Origin: UBA967 sp044375555
GTDB lineage: Bacteria > Verrucomicrobiota > Verrucomicrobiia > Chthoniobacterales > Terrimicrobiaceae
NCBI GenBank assembly: GCA_044375555.1
Contig: JBILML010000001.1
Coordinates: 62,001 to 126,000 of the forward strand
Length of the DNA stretch: 64,000 nt
Direction of reading: 5' to 3'
Within the stretch, counting starts at the first letter, position 1. The number at the start of each line of letters is the position of its first letter. The notes under the pieces were generated by a model. It was not told the DNA's origin, did not search any database, and saw only the letters and a list, made by a program, of their open reading frames with translations. Position numbers and translations under genes: made by a program. Shown here in pieces: positions 25,684 to 34,651 of this stretch.

Positions 25684-26466
25684 ATGGAAAATTTTCAAAT
25701 CACATTTCTCGGCACGGGCACATCGCACGGCATTCCAGTGATTGGCTGCGAGTGTGCCGTTTGCAAATCCAGTGACCCGCGCGATAAGCGACTCCGCACC
25801 GCGATCCATATCCAAATGCCCTCGCTGTCCATCGCCGTGGATACGACCCCCGACTTTCGCACCCAATGTTTGCGCGAGGACATCACGCGCCTCGATGCCG
25901 TCCTCTACACCCACTCGCATGTGGACCACATTTTGGGATTCGATGATCTGCGTCGTTTTTGCGAACTCGAAAACAAGGCGATTCCCGTGCATGGATCGCA
26001 CGAGACCCTCACCAGCCTCAAACGCGTTTTTCAATACGCTTTCGACGGTTCGGCTCGCTATCCGAACTATGTCCGCCCGGATCCCGTCACGATGAGCGGA
26101 AAGTTTGTGATGGATGGCTTCGACATCATCCCGGTCGATTTGCCGCACGGTCGGATGGTCACGAATGGATTGGTCTTCGAAAAAAATGGCCGACGCCTTT
26201 TTGCCTACTTCACCGATTGCCAGTCCGTGCCACCCGAGGCGGAAGAGGCCGCGCGGGGGGTCGAGGTTTTGGTGATCGATGCCTTGCGCCACACCGCCCA
26301 CTCGACTCATCTCACGGTTCAAGGTGCGCTGGAGGCGGCACGGCGCATCGGAGCGCGCCAGACATGGTTTATCCACATGTGCCACGAACTCGGTCACGCC
26401 GCGACTGAGGCGGACCTGCCTCCAGATGTGCGGTTGGCCTACGATGGTCTGAGAATCCATGTTTAA
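25684..26466 (+). CDS. MBL-fold metallo-hydrolase (PhnP-like)
   Basis: A 260-residue metallo-beta-lactamase-fold phosphodiesterase. The start LGTGTSHGIPVIGCECAVCKS resembles PhnP and related cyclic phosphodiesterases, including a CxCxxC pair. The Zn motif THSHVDHILGFDD (HxHxDH) is intact, and later ligands appear in HTAHSTH and HMCHELGH. The substrate is unknown. The ATG at 25684 gives the family start. The gene overlaps the next by 8 bp, implying co-expression. Confidence 0.85.
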   Translation: MENFQITFLGTGTSHGIPVIGCECAVCKSSDPRDKRLRTAIHIQMPSLSIAVDTTPDFRTQCLREDITRLDAVLYTHSHVDHILGFDDLRRFCELENKAIPVHGSHETLTSLKRVFQYAFDGSARYPNYVRPDPVTMSGKFVMDGFDIIPVDLPHGRMVTNGLVFEKNGRRLFAYFTDCQSVPPEAEEAARGVEVLVIDALRHTAHSTHLTVQGALEAARRIGARQTWFIHMCHELGHAATEADLPPDVRLAYDGLRIHV

Positions 26467-28066
26467 GCTCGCTGCTGGGTTTCTGGTGTTTCTCGCGCTG
26501 TGGGTGCCCACTGCTTTGGCCAAAGACCGACTCGCCTCCGCGACATTGGTTTTATTCAACTCCAACGACGCCGAGTCGGCGGAACTAGCCCGCTACTATG
26601 CCTCGAAGCGATCGATCCCAGCCGCGCAGGTGATTGGCTTCGACCTCCCCGCTGGCGAGGAAATCACGCGGGAGGTTTTCAACCGCCAAATCGCCGCTCA
26701 GCTCCGGAATCAACTCATCGAAAAGGGATGGTGGTTGGTCCGCCAACTTCCGGATGGCACCACGAGGGTTTTCGATACGCGCATCAGGTTCTTGGCTCTC
26801 ATGCGGGGGTTTCCCCTGAAAATATCATCGGATCCCTCCATTGAGCTCCCTCCGCCGATGGAGGGCATTCCGCCCGAGGTTTCAGGTCGCAACGATGCGA
26901 GTGTGGATAGCGAACTGGCTGCGATGGGATTGCCTGACTTCGTTCCCGGCGGGCTGATTCCCAATCCGTATTTTGGCCGGTTCACACCGATCCTTGAGGA
27001 GTCGGTTTCTCCGGGCCTTCTGCTTCCCTCGAGGCTCGATGCGCCAACGGCCGCGATGGTTCGGAAGATGATCGATGACTCGATCGCCACCGAAAAAGAG
27101 GGCCTCTGGGGGTGGGCTTATGTGGATGGGCGCGATATCTCTAGCGGGGCGTATATTGAGGGGGATAACTGGATGCGCAAACTCGTCGAGATCCTCCGTC
27201 AGTCGGGAATCCCCACCATTTTTGATAATCTCCCCGAGACATTTCAGGAAAATTTCCCCATCACCGACGCAGCGGTTTATTTCGGTTGGTATGCCGGCGA
27301 CATCAATGGTCCGTTCCTCAGAGAGGATTTCCGATTTCGACCCGGCGCTGTGGCGGTGCATCTCCACTCGTTCAGTGCGTCCTCGCTGAGAATCTCCGCG
27401 AACCACTGGTGTGGTCCGCTGATCGCCAAAGGAGCCGCAGCCACACTCGGGAATGTGTATGAACCCTATCTCCCATTCACGGCGAATCTGGATGTCTTCC
27501 AAGATCGCTTGCTGGCTGGTGTGACCCTTGCCGAGGCCGGTTGGATGTCTCAGCGCGCGATCTCATGGATGGGAGTCGTCATCGGTGATCCGCTCTACAG
27601 ACCCTATCAAGCATGGAATCAGTTTTCCGATCCGCGCAGTCGGCAAGAGAATCCCTTCCGTCGCTTTCGCAGCATCACACGCTCCTCGCGTTCCAATATT
27701 CTCCTCGCCATGTTGCCGATCCATGAAGCCACCATGGAAACGGGGAACAGCATGTTTCTTGAGGCATTGGGCAACGCGCAGATGGATGCGGATCACCTCC
27801 CTCCCGCATTGGATTCATTTCGAGAGGCTCTGAAAATTGCAAAAGATCCTGAGGTCCAAGCTCGGCTCGAACTCGAAATCGCCTTCGTTTCACGGAGGAT
27901 TTCTCCAGAGGAATTCCAGGAAGTTTCGCCCGAGGAAATTCCGCCCGAGGAAACATTCGCCGAGGAATCGGACACCCAGGAAAAGGAAGTCGACCCATCC
28001 CTTCAAAAGCCAAAAGAGGAGACCCCTTTGGATTGGTTGCTAAATCTTCCCTATCCCGACTTGTGA
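26459..28066 (+). CDS. TIGR03790-family exported protein
   Basis: A 535-residue secreted protein with a signal peptide (about 1-21, TALAK). The TIGR03790 core begins LVLFNSNDAESAELARYYASKRSIPAAQVIGFDLP, a strong match to the family's start. It includes VAVHLHSFSASSLR and GVVIGDPLYRPYQAW at the end of the core. An acidic, Pro/Glu-rich tail (about 485-525) and helical TPR-like residues close the protein. The function of the family is not established; members are commonly found in planctomycetes and verrucomicrobia. It is coupled to the MBL-fold and DUF2851 genes. Confidence 0.85.
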   Translation: MFKLAAGFLVFLALWVPTALAKDRLASATLVLFNSNDAESAELARYYASKRSIPAAQVIGFDLPAGEEITREVFNRQIAAQLRNQLIEKGWWLVRQLPDGTTRVFDTRIRFLALMRGFPLKISSDPSIELPPPMEGIPPEVSGRNDASVDSELAAMGLPDFVPGGLIPNPYFGRFTPILEESVSPGLLLPSRLDAPTAAMVRKMIDDSIATEKEGLWGWAYVDGRDISSGAYIEGDNWMRKLVEILRQSGIPTIFDNLPETFQENFPITDAAVYFGWYAGDINGPFLREDFRFRPGAVAVHLHSFSASSLRISANHWCGPLIAKGAAATLGNVYEPYLPFTANLDVFQDRLLAGVTLAEAGWMSQRAISWMGVVIGDPLYRPYQAWNQFSDPRSRQENPFRRFRSITRSSRSNILLAMLPIHEATMETGNSMFLEALGNAQMDADHLPPALDSFREALKIAKDPEVQARLELEIAFVSRRISPEEFQEVSPEEIPPEETFAEESDTQEKEVDPSLQKPKEETPLDWLLNLPYPDL

Positions 28067-28095
28067 GCGCCTCAGCCTCCTACGCCAATGCCCGA

Positions 28096-29349
28096 ATGGG
28101 GTGTGTTTTTGCGGAAATGCCGCTCGCTCGACCCCGTGAACTCGAAATCCAGGCGCGACTTTTCCGGGGAGATTTTGGTTTTGAATGGACGACCCACTGC
28201 GGCGAGAAACTCCGCATTCTTCATTTCGGGGAATGGAATCGCGAGGCGGGTCCGGATTTTAAAAATGCCCGGATCGAATTTGAAAAACGCGGGATTGAGG
28301 AGGGAGATATCGAAGTCGATTGGGATGCCCGGGATTGGGAGACGCATGGCCACGCCGTGAATCCCTCGTTCGCGAACACGAGACTCCACTTTTATGTCAA
28401 CGCAGCGGGGGCCGCCTCCTTCGCGAGAAGCTCGGATCATCGTCACATTCCTCAAGCCCGCTTGCTCGTGGAATGCCCTCCGCCGCCAGTTGCCAAATGC
28501 TCGGCGCCGGCCGTTTCTCTGGAGGCGGCGCGAACCATGATCGACCGCGCCGCGAAATTTCGATTGGAAACCAAAGGCGGGGCATTTTCTTCAGCAAGTC
28601 GGCTTCACGGTGCCAACGCCGCCTTGTTTTTTGGGATCGCCGCCGGGCTTGGCTACAAAAACAACTCCATCCCATTTCTTCTCGCCGCCCAGCGAACGGG
28701 GTGGAAAGCCGCTCAAGGAAATGATGTCGAGGCCTTGCTTTTCGGGATCGCTGGTTTTCTGGAGCCTCGAAGTTTCGATGAGGCGGACGACATCACAAAG
28801 ACCTACCTCAAGCCCCTCTGGGATTCGTGGTGGAAGGTTCGAGACTCCTTTTCGCGTAGCGTTCTGCCGCGTTCCATCTGGAAGTTTTCTGGGCTTCGTC
28901 CGCCGAATCATCCGCACCGGCGAATCGGGGCGCTGGCATCGGTCGCCCGAAATTTTCCGAAACTCCATAAGCAGATCGGTGAGTCCAAGGAAAAGGGATT
29001 CCTCCGTTTTTTTGAGGAATTGGATCATCCCTACTGGACCCACCATTGGAACCTCTCCGCAGATCCGCTTGCGAAATCCGTGGCACTGGTCGGCGCCGAT
29101 CGCGCGACGGATTTGCTCCTGAATGCTTATCTTCCCATGATTGATCCGGAGGACGCCGCCAAGATTCTCCGTGCCGCCCGTGGTCCCCAAGCGAGTGGGA
29201 TTTTGGAACGAGCAACGGTTTGGTTGCTCGGTTGCGTATCGCGGGAGTTTCTCCGGACAGCGTGGGACCAACAGGGTCTTCTGCAACTTTACCGGGATTT
29301 TGGCGCGGCCTCTTCCGCCGAAGCGCTCGAAAAAATCGGCGGCGTCTAG
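28096..29349 (+). CDS. DUF2851 family protein
   Basis: A 417-residue protein. The DUF2851 hallmark is ILHFGEWNREAGPDFKNARI, with an EVDWDARDWETHGH block and later WLLGCVSREFLRTAWDQQGLLQLYRDF. Some reports place such domains near restriction/repair-like folds, but the function is unknown. Starts at TTG 28033, ATG 28096 and ATG 28117 are all in frame; 28096 is a middle choice. The stop shares the palindrome CTAG (29346-29349) with the convergent folB. Confidence 0.8.
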   Translation: MGCVFAEMPLARPRELEIQARLFRGDFGFEWTTHCGEKLRILHFGEWNREAGPDFKNARIEFEKRGIEEGDIEVDWDARDWETHGHAVNPSFANTRLHFYVNAAGAASFARSSDHRHIPQARLLVECPPPPVAKCSAPAVSLEAARTMIDRAAKFRLETKGGAFSSASRLHGANAALFFGIAAGLGYKNNSIPFLLAAQRTGWKAAQGNDVEALLFGIAGFLEPRSFDEADDITKTYLKPLWDSWWKVRDSFSRSVLPRSIWKFSGLRPPNHPHRRIGALASVARNFPKLHKQIGESKEKGFLRFFEELDHPYWTHHWNLSADPLAKSVALVGADRATDLLLNAYLPMIDPEDAAKILRAARGPQASGILERATVWLLGCVSREFLRTAWDQQGLLQLYRDFGAASSAEALEKIGGV

Positions 29350-29696
29350 ACTCTCACACGGGTGCAGCGCACCGCGACATTCCGCGTTTCAGGCAGAATG
29401 AATTTTCGCAATTCCACCTCGACGCTAGCGGCATCGAATTCGGCTAGGATTTTACCGGCTACCTCGTCGGCGAGAGTTTCAATGAGGTTTCTGGGTTTTT
29501 CCGCTGCGATTTCGGAAACGCGTTGGCACACCCGGGCGTAGTCGATCGTCTTGGAAAGGGCGTCTTCCATTTGATCAAAAGCCAAGGCGGTGCGGACGCG
29601 GAGATCGAATTCCAATTCCTGCATTTCCGCGCGCTCCTCGTCTGGAACACCAATGTTGGCGCGGACCCGCAGGCCGGAGATCAAAATCTCGCTCAT
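29346..29696 (-). CDS. folB: Dihydroneopterin aldolase (FolB)
   Basis: A 116-residue folate-pathway enzyme that makes 6-hydroxymethyl-dihydropterin from dihydroneopterin. Visible family features are ILISGLRVRANIGVPDEER, the TIDYARVCQRV helix, ETLADEVAG, and the strand VEVELRKFILPETRNVAV with the conserved Lys in LRKF. The length is normal. The start overlaps the HAD gene's stop by 4 bp, in the run hisF-fur-HAD-folB. Confidence 0.93.
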   Translation of the reverse strand: MSEILISGLRVRANIGVPDEERAEMQELEFDLRVRTALAFDQMEDALSKTIDYARVCQRVSEIAAEKPRNLIETLADEVAGKILAEFDAASVEVELRKFILPETRNVAVRCTRVRV

Positions 29697-30307
29697 AGGA
29701 GTCTTTGCACGGCCGCGATATCTTTCGCAATGATGGTTGGCTGGGCGGAGAGGAGTTTTTCAATCCGGTCAAAACCCGAGAGCACGGCGACATCGAGCAC
29801 GCCGCCATGTTTTGCTGTTTCGACATCGTGCACCATGTCCCCGACAAACATCGTCTCCCGGGGATCAAGCGAATGCGTGTGGAGGATCTCGCGGATTTTT
29901 TCCCGCTTATCCATGACCTCCGTGTAGGCGACTTCAAAATCCTCCAAGACCCCGAGCCGGCGGCCTTGAATTTCGAAATGCGAGGTCTTGATCGAGCTCA
30001 GCAAAAAAGCCCGGCGATTGGTGGTGCGGCAGAATTGCAGGAACTCCTGAGCGCCAGGGAGGAGTTCGATCTCATCGTTCAGGCCGTGAAAAAATCTCTC
30101 ATACAGCGCCTCCAAACCCTCCGCCGTGGCTTCTGGAAGGAGGTCCGCGTAGAAGCCGGAAAACGGCAGTCGAAAGTGGAGTCGGAATTCCTCGAGCGTC
30201 AGCGGATCGCGTCCGTATTCGGCAAAAATGAGATTCGTCGCTTTGAGAACGGCGGAGAGGTCGTCAGCCAGCGTGCCAGACCAATCAAGAAGGACATTTT
30301 TGATCAT
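29693..30307 (-). CDS. HAD-superfamily hydrolase
   Basis: A 204-residue HAD phosphatase-like protein. Motif I reads LLDWSGTLADD, with Ser in place of the second Asp, similar to the phosphonatase-like DWAGT group. The cap region spans about 15-85. Motif II/III region FLLSSIKTSHFEIQGRRLG and the C-terminal MFVGDMVHDVETAKHGG, with its Asp pair, are clear. The substrate is unknown. It overlaps both neighbours by 4 bp, so it is translationally coupled to fur and folB. Confidence 0.82.
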   Translation of the reverse strand: MIKNVLLDWSGTLADDLSAVLKATNLIFAEYGRDPLTLEEFRLHFRLPFSGFYADLLPEATAEGLEALYERFFHGLNDEIELLPGAQEFLQFCRTTNRRAFLLSSIKTSHFEIQGRRLGVLEDFEVAYTEVMDKREKIREILHTHSLDPRETMFVGDMVHDVETAKHGGVLDVAVLSGFDRIEKLLSAQPTIIAKDIAAVQRLL

Positions 30308-30753
30308 TTCGAGCAGGAGGAACAAACGCCGAAAAACTCGAGCGAGTGGCTCAGGTCGCGGAATCCATATTGCCGAGCGATGAGTTTTTCCGAGTCGCCG
30401 ATGGGGCAGGGGATATCGATGAGAACCACATCGCCGCAATCGCGACACACGAGGTGGTCGTAATGCTTGTGCGGGTCGCTCAGCTCGTAGTGACTCCGGG
30501 ACCGTTGGAGATTCACTTTATGAACGAGACGGAGTTTTTCCATTAAAAGAACCGTGCGAAAAACCGTCGCGTAGTCGGGAGTCGCGGCGCTTTGTTGTCC
30601 AGCTGCTGACTGGATTTCTTGGAGTGTCATCGGGCCCTTCGCCTCAAAAAGCGCACGCAGGATGCCTTCGCGTTTTTTCGTCATGCGGAGCCCCTCGCGG
30701 CGTAGCAACTCGCTGACTTTCTCGACGGAGAAGGTGGCTTCGTGGTTCGGCAT
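30304..30753 (-). CDS. fur: Fur-family transcriptional regulator
   Basis: A 149-residue metal-dependent repressor. The winged-helix half includes RMTKKREGILRALFEAKGPMT and the DNA-reading region TPDYATVFRTVLLMEKLRLV. The metal part has HKHYDHLVCRDCGDV and a C-terminal CSSC, the two CxxC pairs of the structural Zn site. It could be Fur, Zur or PerR; the sequence does not decide. The 30-bp gap from hisF and coupling to the HAD and folB genes suggest one transcript. A Fur box upstream was not found by eye. Confidence 0.88.
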   Translation of the reverse strand: MPNHEATFSVEKVSELLRREGLRMTKKREGILRALFEAKGPMTLQEIQSAAGQQSAATPDYATVFRTVLLMEKLRLVHKVNLQRSRSHYELSDPHKHYDHLVCRDCGDVVLIDIPCPIGDSEKLIARQYGFRDLSHSLEFFGVCSSCSK

Positions 30754-30783
30754 GCGTCAAAAATATCCCCTGTCAGCCCACGA

Positions 30784-31554
30784 TCAATCGCCGAATCGCC
30801 GGCGCACCGGTAGCCCTCGAGAGGCAAGGTGGGCCTTGGCTTCCGCGACGGTGTGTTTCCCGAAATGAAAAATGCTGGCTGCCAGCACGGCGTCCGCTTT
30901 TCCGCGCTCTAAAACATCGGCGAGATGTTCGAGTTCCCCAGCGCCTCCGCTGGCGATCACAGGAATGCTGACGGCCTCCGAAACGGCCTTGGTCAATTCC
31001 AGATCGTAGCCGCCGCAAGTCCCATCTGCATCCATGCTGGTGAGGAGAATTTCCCCGGCTCCCAGTCGCTCGGCCTCGCGCACCCACTCGATGGCATCGC
31101 GCTCGGTGGGTTTGCGGCCGCCGTGCGTGTAAACTCTCCACTTCCCGGGTCCATCGCGTTTGGCATCCACCGCCACCACCACGCATTGGGAGCCAAAGGC
31201 CTCCGCGCCCTCGGAGATCAGCACCGGGCGTTGGAGGGCCGAAGTATTCACGCTGACCTTGTCGGCCCCCGCGCGCAGCATGATCCGAAAATCATCCACG
31301 CTCCGGATTCCTCCACCAACGGTGAGGGGCATGAAACATTGCTCGGCCGTGCGCTCCACCACGGAGAGCATCGTGGCACGACCATCGCTCGAGGCGGTGA
31401 TGTCTAGAAAGACCAACTCATCGGCGCCTTGGGCGTCATACATTTTGGCGCACTCCACGGGATCGCCTGCGTCGCGCAAGTTCAGGAATTTTGTTCCCTT
31501 CACCACGCGACCATCCGTCACATCGAGGCAGGGAATGATTCGTTTGGCCAACAT
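30784..31554 (-). CDS. hisF: Imidazole glycerol phosphate synthase cyclase subunit (HisF)
   Basis: A 256-residue TIM-barrel enzyme that closes the imidazole ring using ammonia from HisH. The start MLAKRIIPCLDVTDGRVVKG carries catalytic Asp11. The second catalytic Asp appears in LLTSMDADGTCGGYDLELT, with further barrel ends LTVGGGIRSVDDF and VIASGGAGELEHL. The ATG at 31554 was chosen over 31566 because it matches the family start. HisH is not nearby, and the only other his gene here is hisG. Confidence 0.97.
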   Translation of the reverse strand: MLAKRIIPCLDVTDGRVVKGTKFLNLRDAGDPVECAKMYDAQGADELVFLDITASSDGRATMLSVVERTAEQCFMPLTVGGGIRSVDDFRIMLRAGADKVSVNTSALQRPVLISEGAEAFGSQCVVVAVDAKRDGPGKWRVYTHGGRKPTERDAIEWVREAERLGAGEILLTSMDADGTCGGYDLELTKAVSEAVSIPVIASGGAGELEHLADVLERGKADAVLAASIFHFGKHTVAEAKAHLASRGLPVRRRFGD

Positions 31555-31658
31555 GCCGACATCCACGCCGCACAGGGCTCGGAAATCGAGAGGAAAATTC
31601 CAACCCCGGCCGAAATGGGTTGCGCCGGATGTTGCTGGATTTTTAGTGTGTCCGTGTG

Positions 31659-32351
31659 ATGTTTCGAGGGAATGGGATTTCGGGCTTTCGCGATTGGCCG
31701 TTGGGCGGATCGCGCCTGTTTTCGTGGACCTCTCCGATCCTTGGGCTCCTTGCTTGTCTTTTTTTGTCGGCGTGCGGGACGCTCTCTACGCACCGCACCG
31801 GCACCGGTTTTTTCGACACGGTGGTGATTGATGCCGGGCATGGCGGCCACGACCCCGGCGCTCGGGCCGTTAAAGGAAATCACGAGAAAGTCCTCGCTCT
31901 GGATATTTCCCTACGCGTCTCTCGAATCCTCCGCGCCTCCGGGCTTCGGGTGGTTGAAACCCGCACCAGCGATTATTTTGTTCCACTCGACAAACGCGTT
32001 TCGATTTCGAATCGCACGAAGGACTCCGTGTTCGTGAGCATTCATCTGAACTGGGCCAGACGCTCCCGCGCCTCGGGCGTTGAGACCTTCTTTTACTCCT
32101 CTCGCTCTTCGCGACTCGCCGCCAATATCCAACGCGAAATCGTCCGTCCCTACGGCGCAAAAAATCGCGGGATCAAGCCGGGTCGCTACTACGTTCTTAG
32201 AAAAAACAAACGCCCGGCGGTCTTGGTTGAGTTGGGCTTTGTTTCGAATTCCAACGAAAACAATTCCCTCCAAAAAACGGCTATTCGCCAAAAGCTCGCC
32301 GAAGCGGTGGCGCGAGGAATTCTTGCGGAAAAAAACGGTCGATTTCCTTGA
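31659..32351 (+). CDS. N-acetylmuramoyl-L-alanine amidase, lipoprotein form
   Basis: A 230-residue amidase_3 protein that cuts the bond between MurNAc and the stem peptide. The signal peptide ends FLSACG, so it is probably lipid-anchored. Zinc ligands are visible in VIDAGHGGHDPGA, FVSIHLNWA and VLVELGFVSN (His, His, Glu). It diverges from hisF across 104 bp and converges on dnaJ. A second amidase of the same fold occurs at 52.2-53.4 kb. A start at GTG 31656, one codon earlier, is possible. Confidence 0.9.
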   Translation: MFRGNGISGFRDWPLGGSRLFSWTSPILGLLACLFLSACGTLSTHRTGTGFFDTVVIDAGHGGHDPGARAVKGNHEKVLALDISLRVSRILRASGLRVVETRTSDYFVPLDKRVSISNRTKDSVFVSIHLNWARRSRASGVETFFYSSRSSRLAANIQREIVRPYGAKNRGIKPGRYYVLRKNKRPAVLVELGFVSNSNENNSLQKTAIRQKLAEAVARGILAEKNGRFP

Positions 32352-32364
32352 TCGGAAGCCCGGC

Positions 32365-33282
32365 CTACTTGCGGTTCAGCGCCTCGATTTTTTCCCAGAG
32401 CCCTTTTTCTTCGGCTGAGGGATTTTCGGGAATCGAGATTCCCACCACGGCGTAGAGGTCGCCTCGCGTGGTGGCCCCTTCCGGCAATCCCATGCCCGTC
32501 AGTCGGAATTTTTTTCCAGTCTGGGTGCCGGCCGGGATTTTGAGTTTCACGCGTCCACCGAGCGTTGGGACAGTCACGCTGCAACCCAGCACGGCATCCC
32601 ATGCGGGGATGTCCAATTCGTAAACGAGGTTGGCCCCTTCGATTTCAAAATCGGGGTGGCGTTGGAATTTTACACGGAGAAAGAGATCGCCCGCCCCCGC
32701 GCCACCCGCTCCGGTTCCGCCTTGGCCGGCGAGCCGGATGCGCTGACCCTCTCGAATGCCCTTGGGGATTTTCACGGTGTAGGTCTCGAGTTTTTTCGAG
32801 GACCCGCGACGGAAGGAAACTTGGCGCGACGAGCCATGGAGAGCCTCTTCCAGAGTGACCATGATGTCGGCTTCCACATCCTGACCGCGCTGGGGAATTC
32901 CCCCAAATCCTCCCCGGCGGCCGCCGAACATTTGCTCGAAGAAATCGCTGAAGCCCGTTCCGCCAAATGAAAAATCCTCCTCCGAGCCTTGCGGCCCCGG
33001 CGTGGGACGAAATCCTCCCCGGCGCGGAACGCCTCCTCCGGCTTGTGGGCCGTGCTGCCAATCCGCTCCATAATCATCGTAGCGCTTGCGTTTTTCGGGG
33101 TCGCCGAGAACTTCGTAGGCTTCGTTGATCTCCTTGAATTTCTCCTCCGCCTCCTTTTTGTCCTTGGCGGTATCCGGGTGGTGCTGGCGAGCCAGTTTGC
33201 GGAATGCGGTCTTAATCTCGGCAGCGCTAGCCGATTTGGAAACACCGAGGGTCTGGTAGTAATCGCGGAACTTTGCGGACAT
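32365..33282 (-). CDS. DnaJ-like co-chaperone of the CbpA type
   Basis: A 305-residue Hsp40. The J-domain is intact with HPD at 35-37 in RQHHPDTAKDKK, and KFKEINEAYEVLGDPEKRKRYD. A Gly/Phe-rich stretch (about 73-115) follows, then two C-terminal beta domains (from AADIMVTLEEALHG to KGLWEKIEALNR). No CxxCxGxG zinc-finger repeats are present, which makes it CbpA-type rather than DnaJ proper. The start MSAKFRDYYQ at 33282 diverges from serS by 54 bp. Its function is to feed substrates to DnaK. Confidence 0.93.
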   Translation of the reverse strand: MSAKFRDYYQTLGVSKSASAAEIKTAFRKLARQHHPDTAKDKKEAEEKFKEINEAYEVLGDPEKRKRYDDYGADWQHGPQAGGGVPRRGGFRPTPGPQGSEEDFSFGGTGFSDFFEQMFGGRRGGFGGIPQRGQDVEADIMVTLEEALHGSSRQVSFRRGSSKKLETYTVKIPKGIREGQRIRLAGQGGTGAGGAGAGDLFLRVKFQRHPDFEIEGANLVYELDIPAWDAVLGCSVTVPTLGGRVKLKIPAGTQTGKKFRLTGMGLPEGATTRGDLYAVVGISIPENPSAEEKGLWEKIEALNRK

Positions 33283-33336
33283 GTTGGACGAAAATCGTTG
33301 GCCCATTTTGCCGAAATTCTCCATCCTGTCCAACCC

Positions 33337-34608
33337 ATGCTCGATATTCGTCTTATTCGGGAGCAACCCGACCTCGTCAAAAGCCGTCTCGCCACGCGCT
33401 CGCCTGCCCATGTGGAAACGATCGATGCCATCCTCGCGATCGACATCGATCGTCGCGCCGCTGAAACGCGCTTGCAGACCCTCCAAAGTGATCGCAATCG
33501 ACTCAGCAAGGAAATCGGTAAACTCCGCGCCCAAAAGCTCGACTCCGCCGATCTCGAAGCGCAGGTAAAAAAAATCGCTGAGGAGATGGAGCAAGCTTCC
33601 GCGGAGGCCGAGAGCCTTTCCGCTAAGCAACGGGAGATTCTTTTGAACCTCCCGAACATGCCTCAGGCCGATATTCCGGTGGGACGGGACGCCGCTGACA
33701 ATCCCGTCGTTCGCACCCATGGCGAAAAGCCGGTCATCGCCCATCCCAAGGATCATGTTGTTCTTGCCGAATCGCTCGGCCTGATTGATCCCGACCGCGC
33801 CACGAAAATCAGCGGCAGTGGATTCGCTGTTTACATCGGCCAGGGCGCAAGGCTCGAGAGGGCCCTCTTGAATTTTCTGATCGATACCCACACCCGCGAA
33901 CACGGCTACACCGAGGTGAGCACGCCTTTTGTCGTTCGCCGCGAGTGCATGGTCGGCACTGGACAACTCCCGAAGTTCGAGGAGGACATGTATGGAGTCG
34001 ATGGCGGCGGACTTTTTCTGGTTCCCACTGCCGAGGTGCCTGTGACGAACCTCCACCGCGAGGAAATCGTCAGCGCCGCCAATTTTCCGATCCAGTATGC
34101 AGCTTACACTCCGTGCTTCCGCCGCGAGGCGGGATCGGCTGGACGCGAGACACGTGGGCTCATCCGTATGCACCAGTTCGACAAAGTGGAACTCGTTAAA
34201 ATCTGCTCGCCCGAGCAGTCGAATGCCGAACTCGAATCCCTCACGGCCAACGCCGAGCGCATCCTCCAAAAGCTCGGGCTCCGCTACCGCGTCATCGTTC
34301 TTTGCACCGGCGATATGGGCTTTGGCTCCGCAAAAACCTATGACATCGAAGTCTGGGCGCCCGGCCAGAATTCCTACCTCGAGGTATCGAGCTGCTCGAA
34401 TTTCGAGGACTACCAAGCGCGCCGAATGAACCTCCGATTCAAGGGCGAGGACGGCAAGAATCGCTATTGCCACACGCTGAACGGCTCTGGAACCGCTCTG
34501 GCCCGGCTTTATGTGGCGCTGTTGGAAAACTACCAGCAGCCCGATGGCACAGTCCGAATCCCGGAAGCGCTCCAACCTTACTTCGGTGCCGACAAAATCT
34601 CGAAATAA
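33337..34608 (+). CDS. serS: Seryl-tRNA synthetase (SerS)
   Basis: A 423-residue class II aminoacyl-tRNA synthetase. The N-terminal coiled-coil arm (about 27-105, rich in Leu/Lys/Glu/Gln) that holds the tRNA long arm begins MLDIRLIREQPDLVKSRLA. Catalytic motifs include PVTNLHREEIV, TPCFRREAGSAGRETRG (motif 2) and the C-terminal GSGTALARLYVALLENYQ (motif 3). The ATG at 33337 gives the usual family start. It is followed at 43 bp by tilS, a second tRNA gene. Confidence 0.98.
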   Translation: MLDIRLIREQPDLVKSRLATRSPAHVETIDAILAIDIDRRAAETRLQTLQSDRNRLSKEIGKLRAQKLDSADLEAQVKKIAEEMEQASAEAESLSAKQREILLNLPNMPQADIPVGRDAADNPVVRTHGEKPVIAHPKDHVVLAESLGLIDPDRATKISGSGFAVYIGQGARLERALLNFLIDTHTREHGYTEVSTPFVVRRECMVGTGQLPKFEEDMYGVDGGGLFLVPTAEVPVTNLHREEIVSAANFPIQYAAYTPCFRREAGSAGRETRGLIRMHQFDKVELVKICSPEQSNAELESLTANAERILQKLGLRYRVIVLCTGDMGFGSAKTYDIEVWAPGQNSYLEVSSCSNFEDYQARRMNLRFKGEDGKNRYCHTLNGSGTALARLYVALLENYQQPDGTVRIPEALQPYFGADKISK

Positions 34609-34651
34609 GCCGACAGCTCCCGAATTGCTCCCATCCGCTGTCGCCACCGCG

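Noticed and set aside
33283..34647. N-terminal extension of the dnaJ frame up to 34647
   Set aside because: It runs antisense through serS and has no similarity; the J-domain starts at MSAKFRDYYQ (33282).
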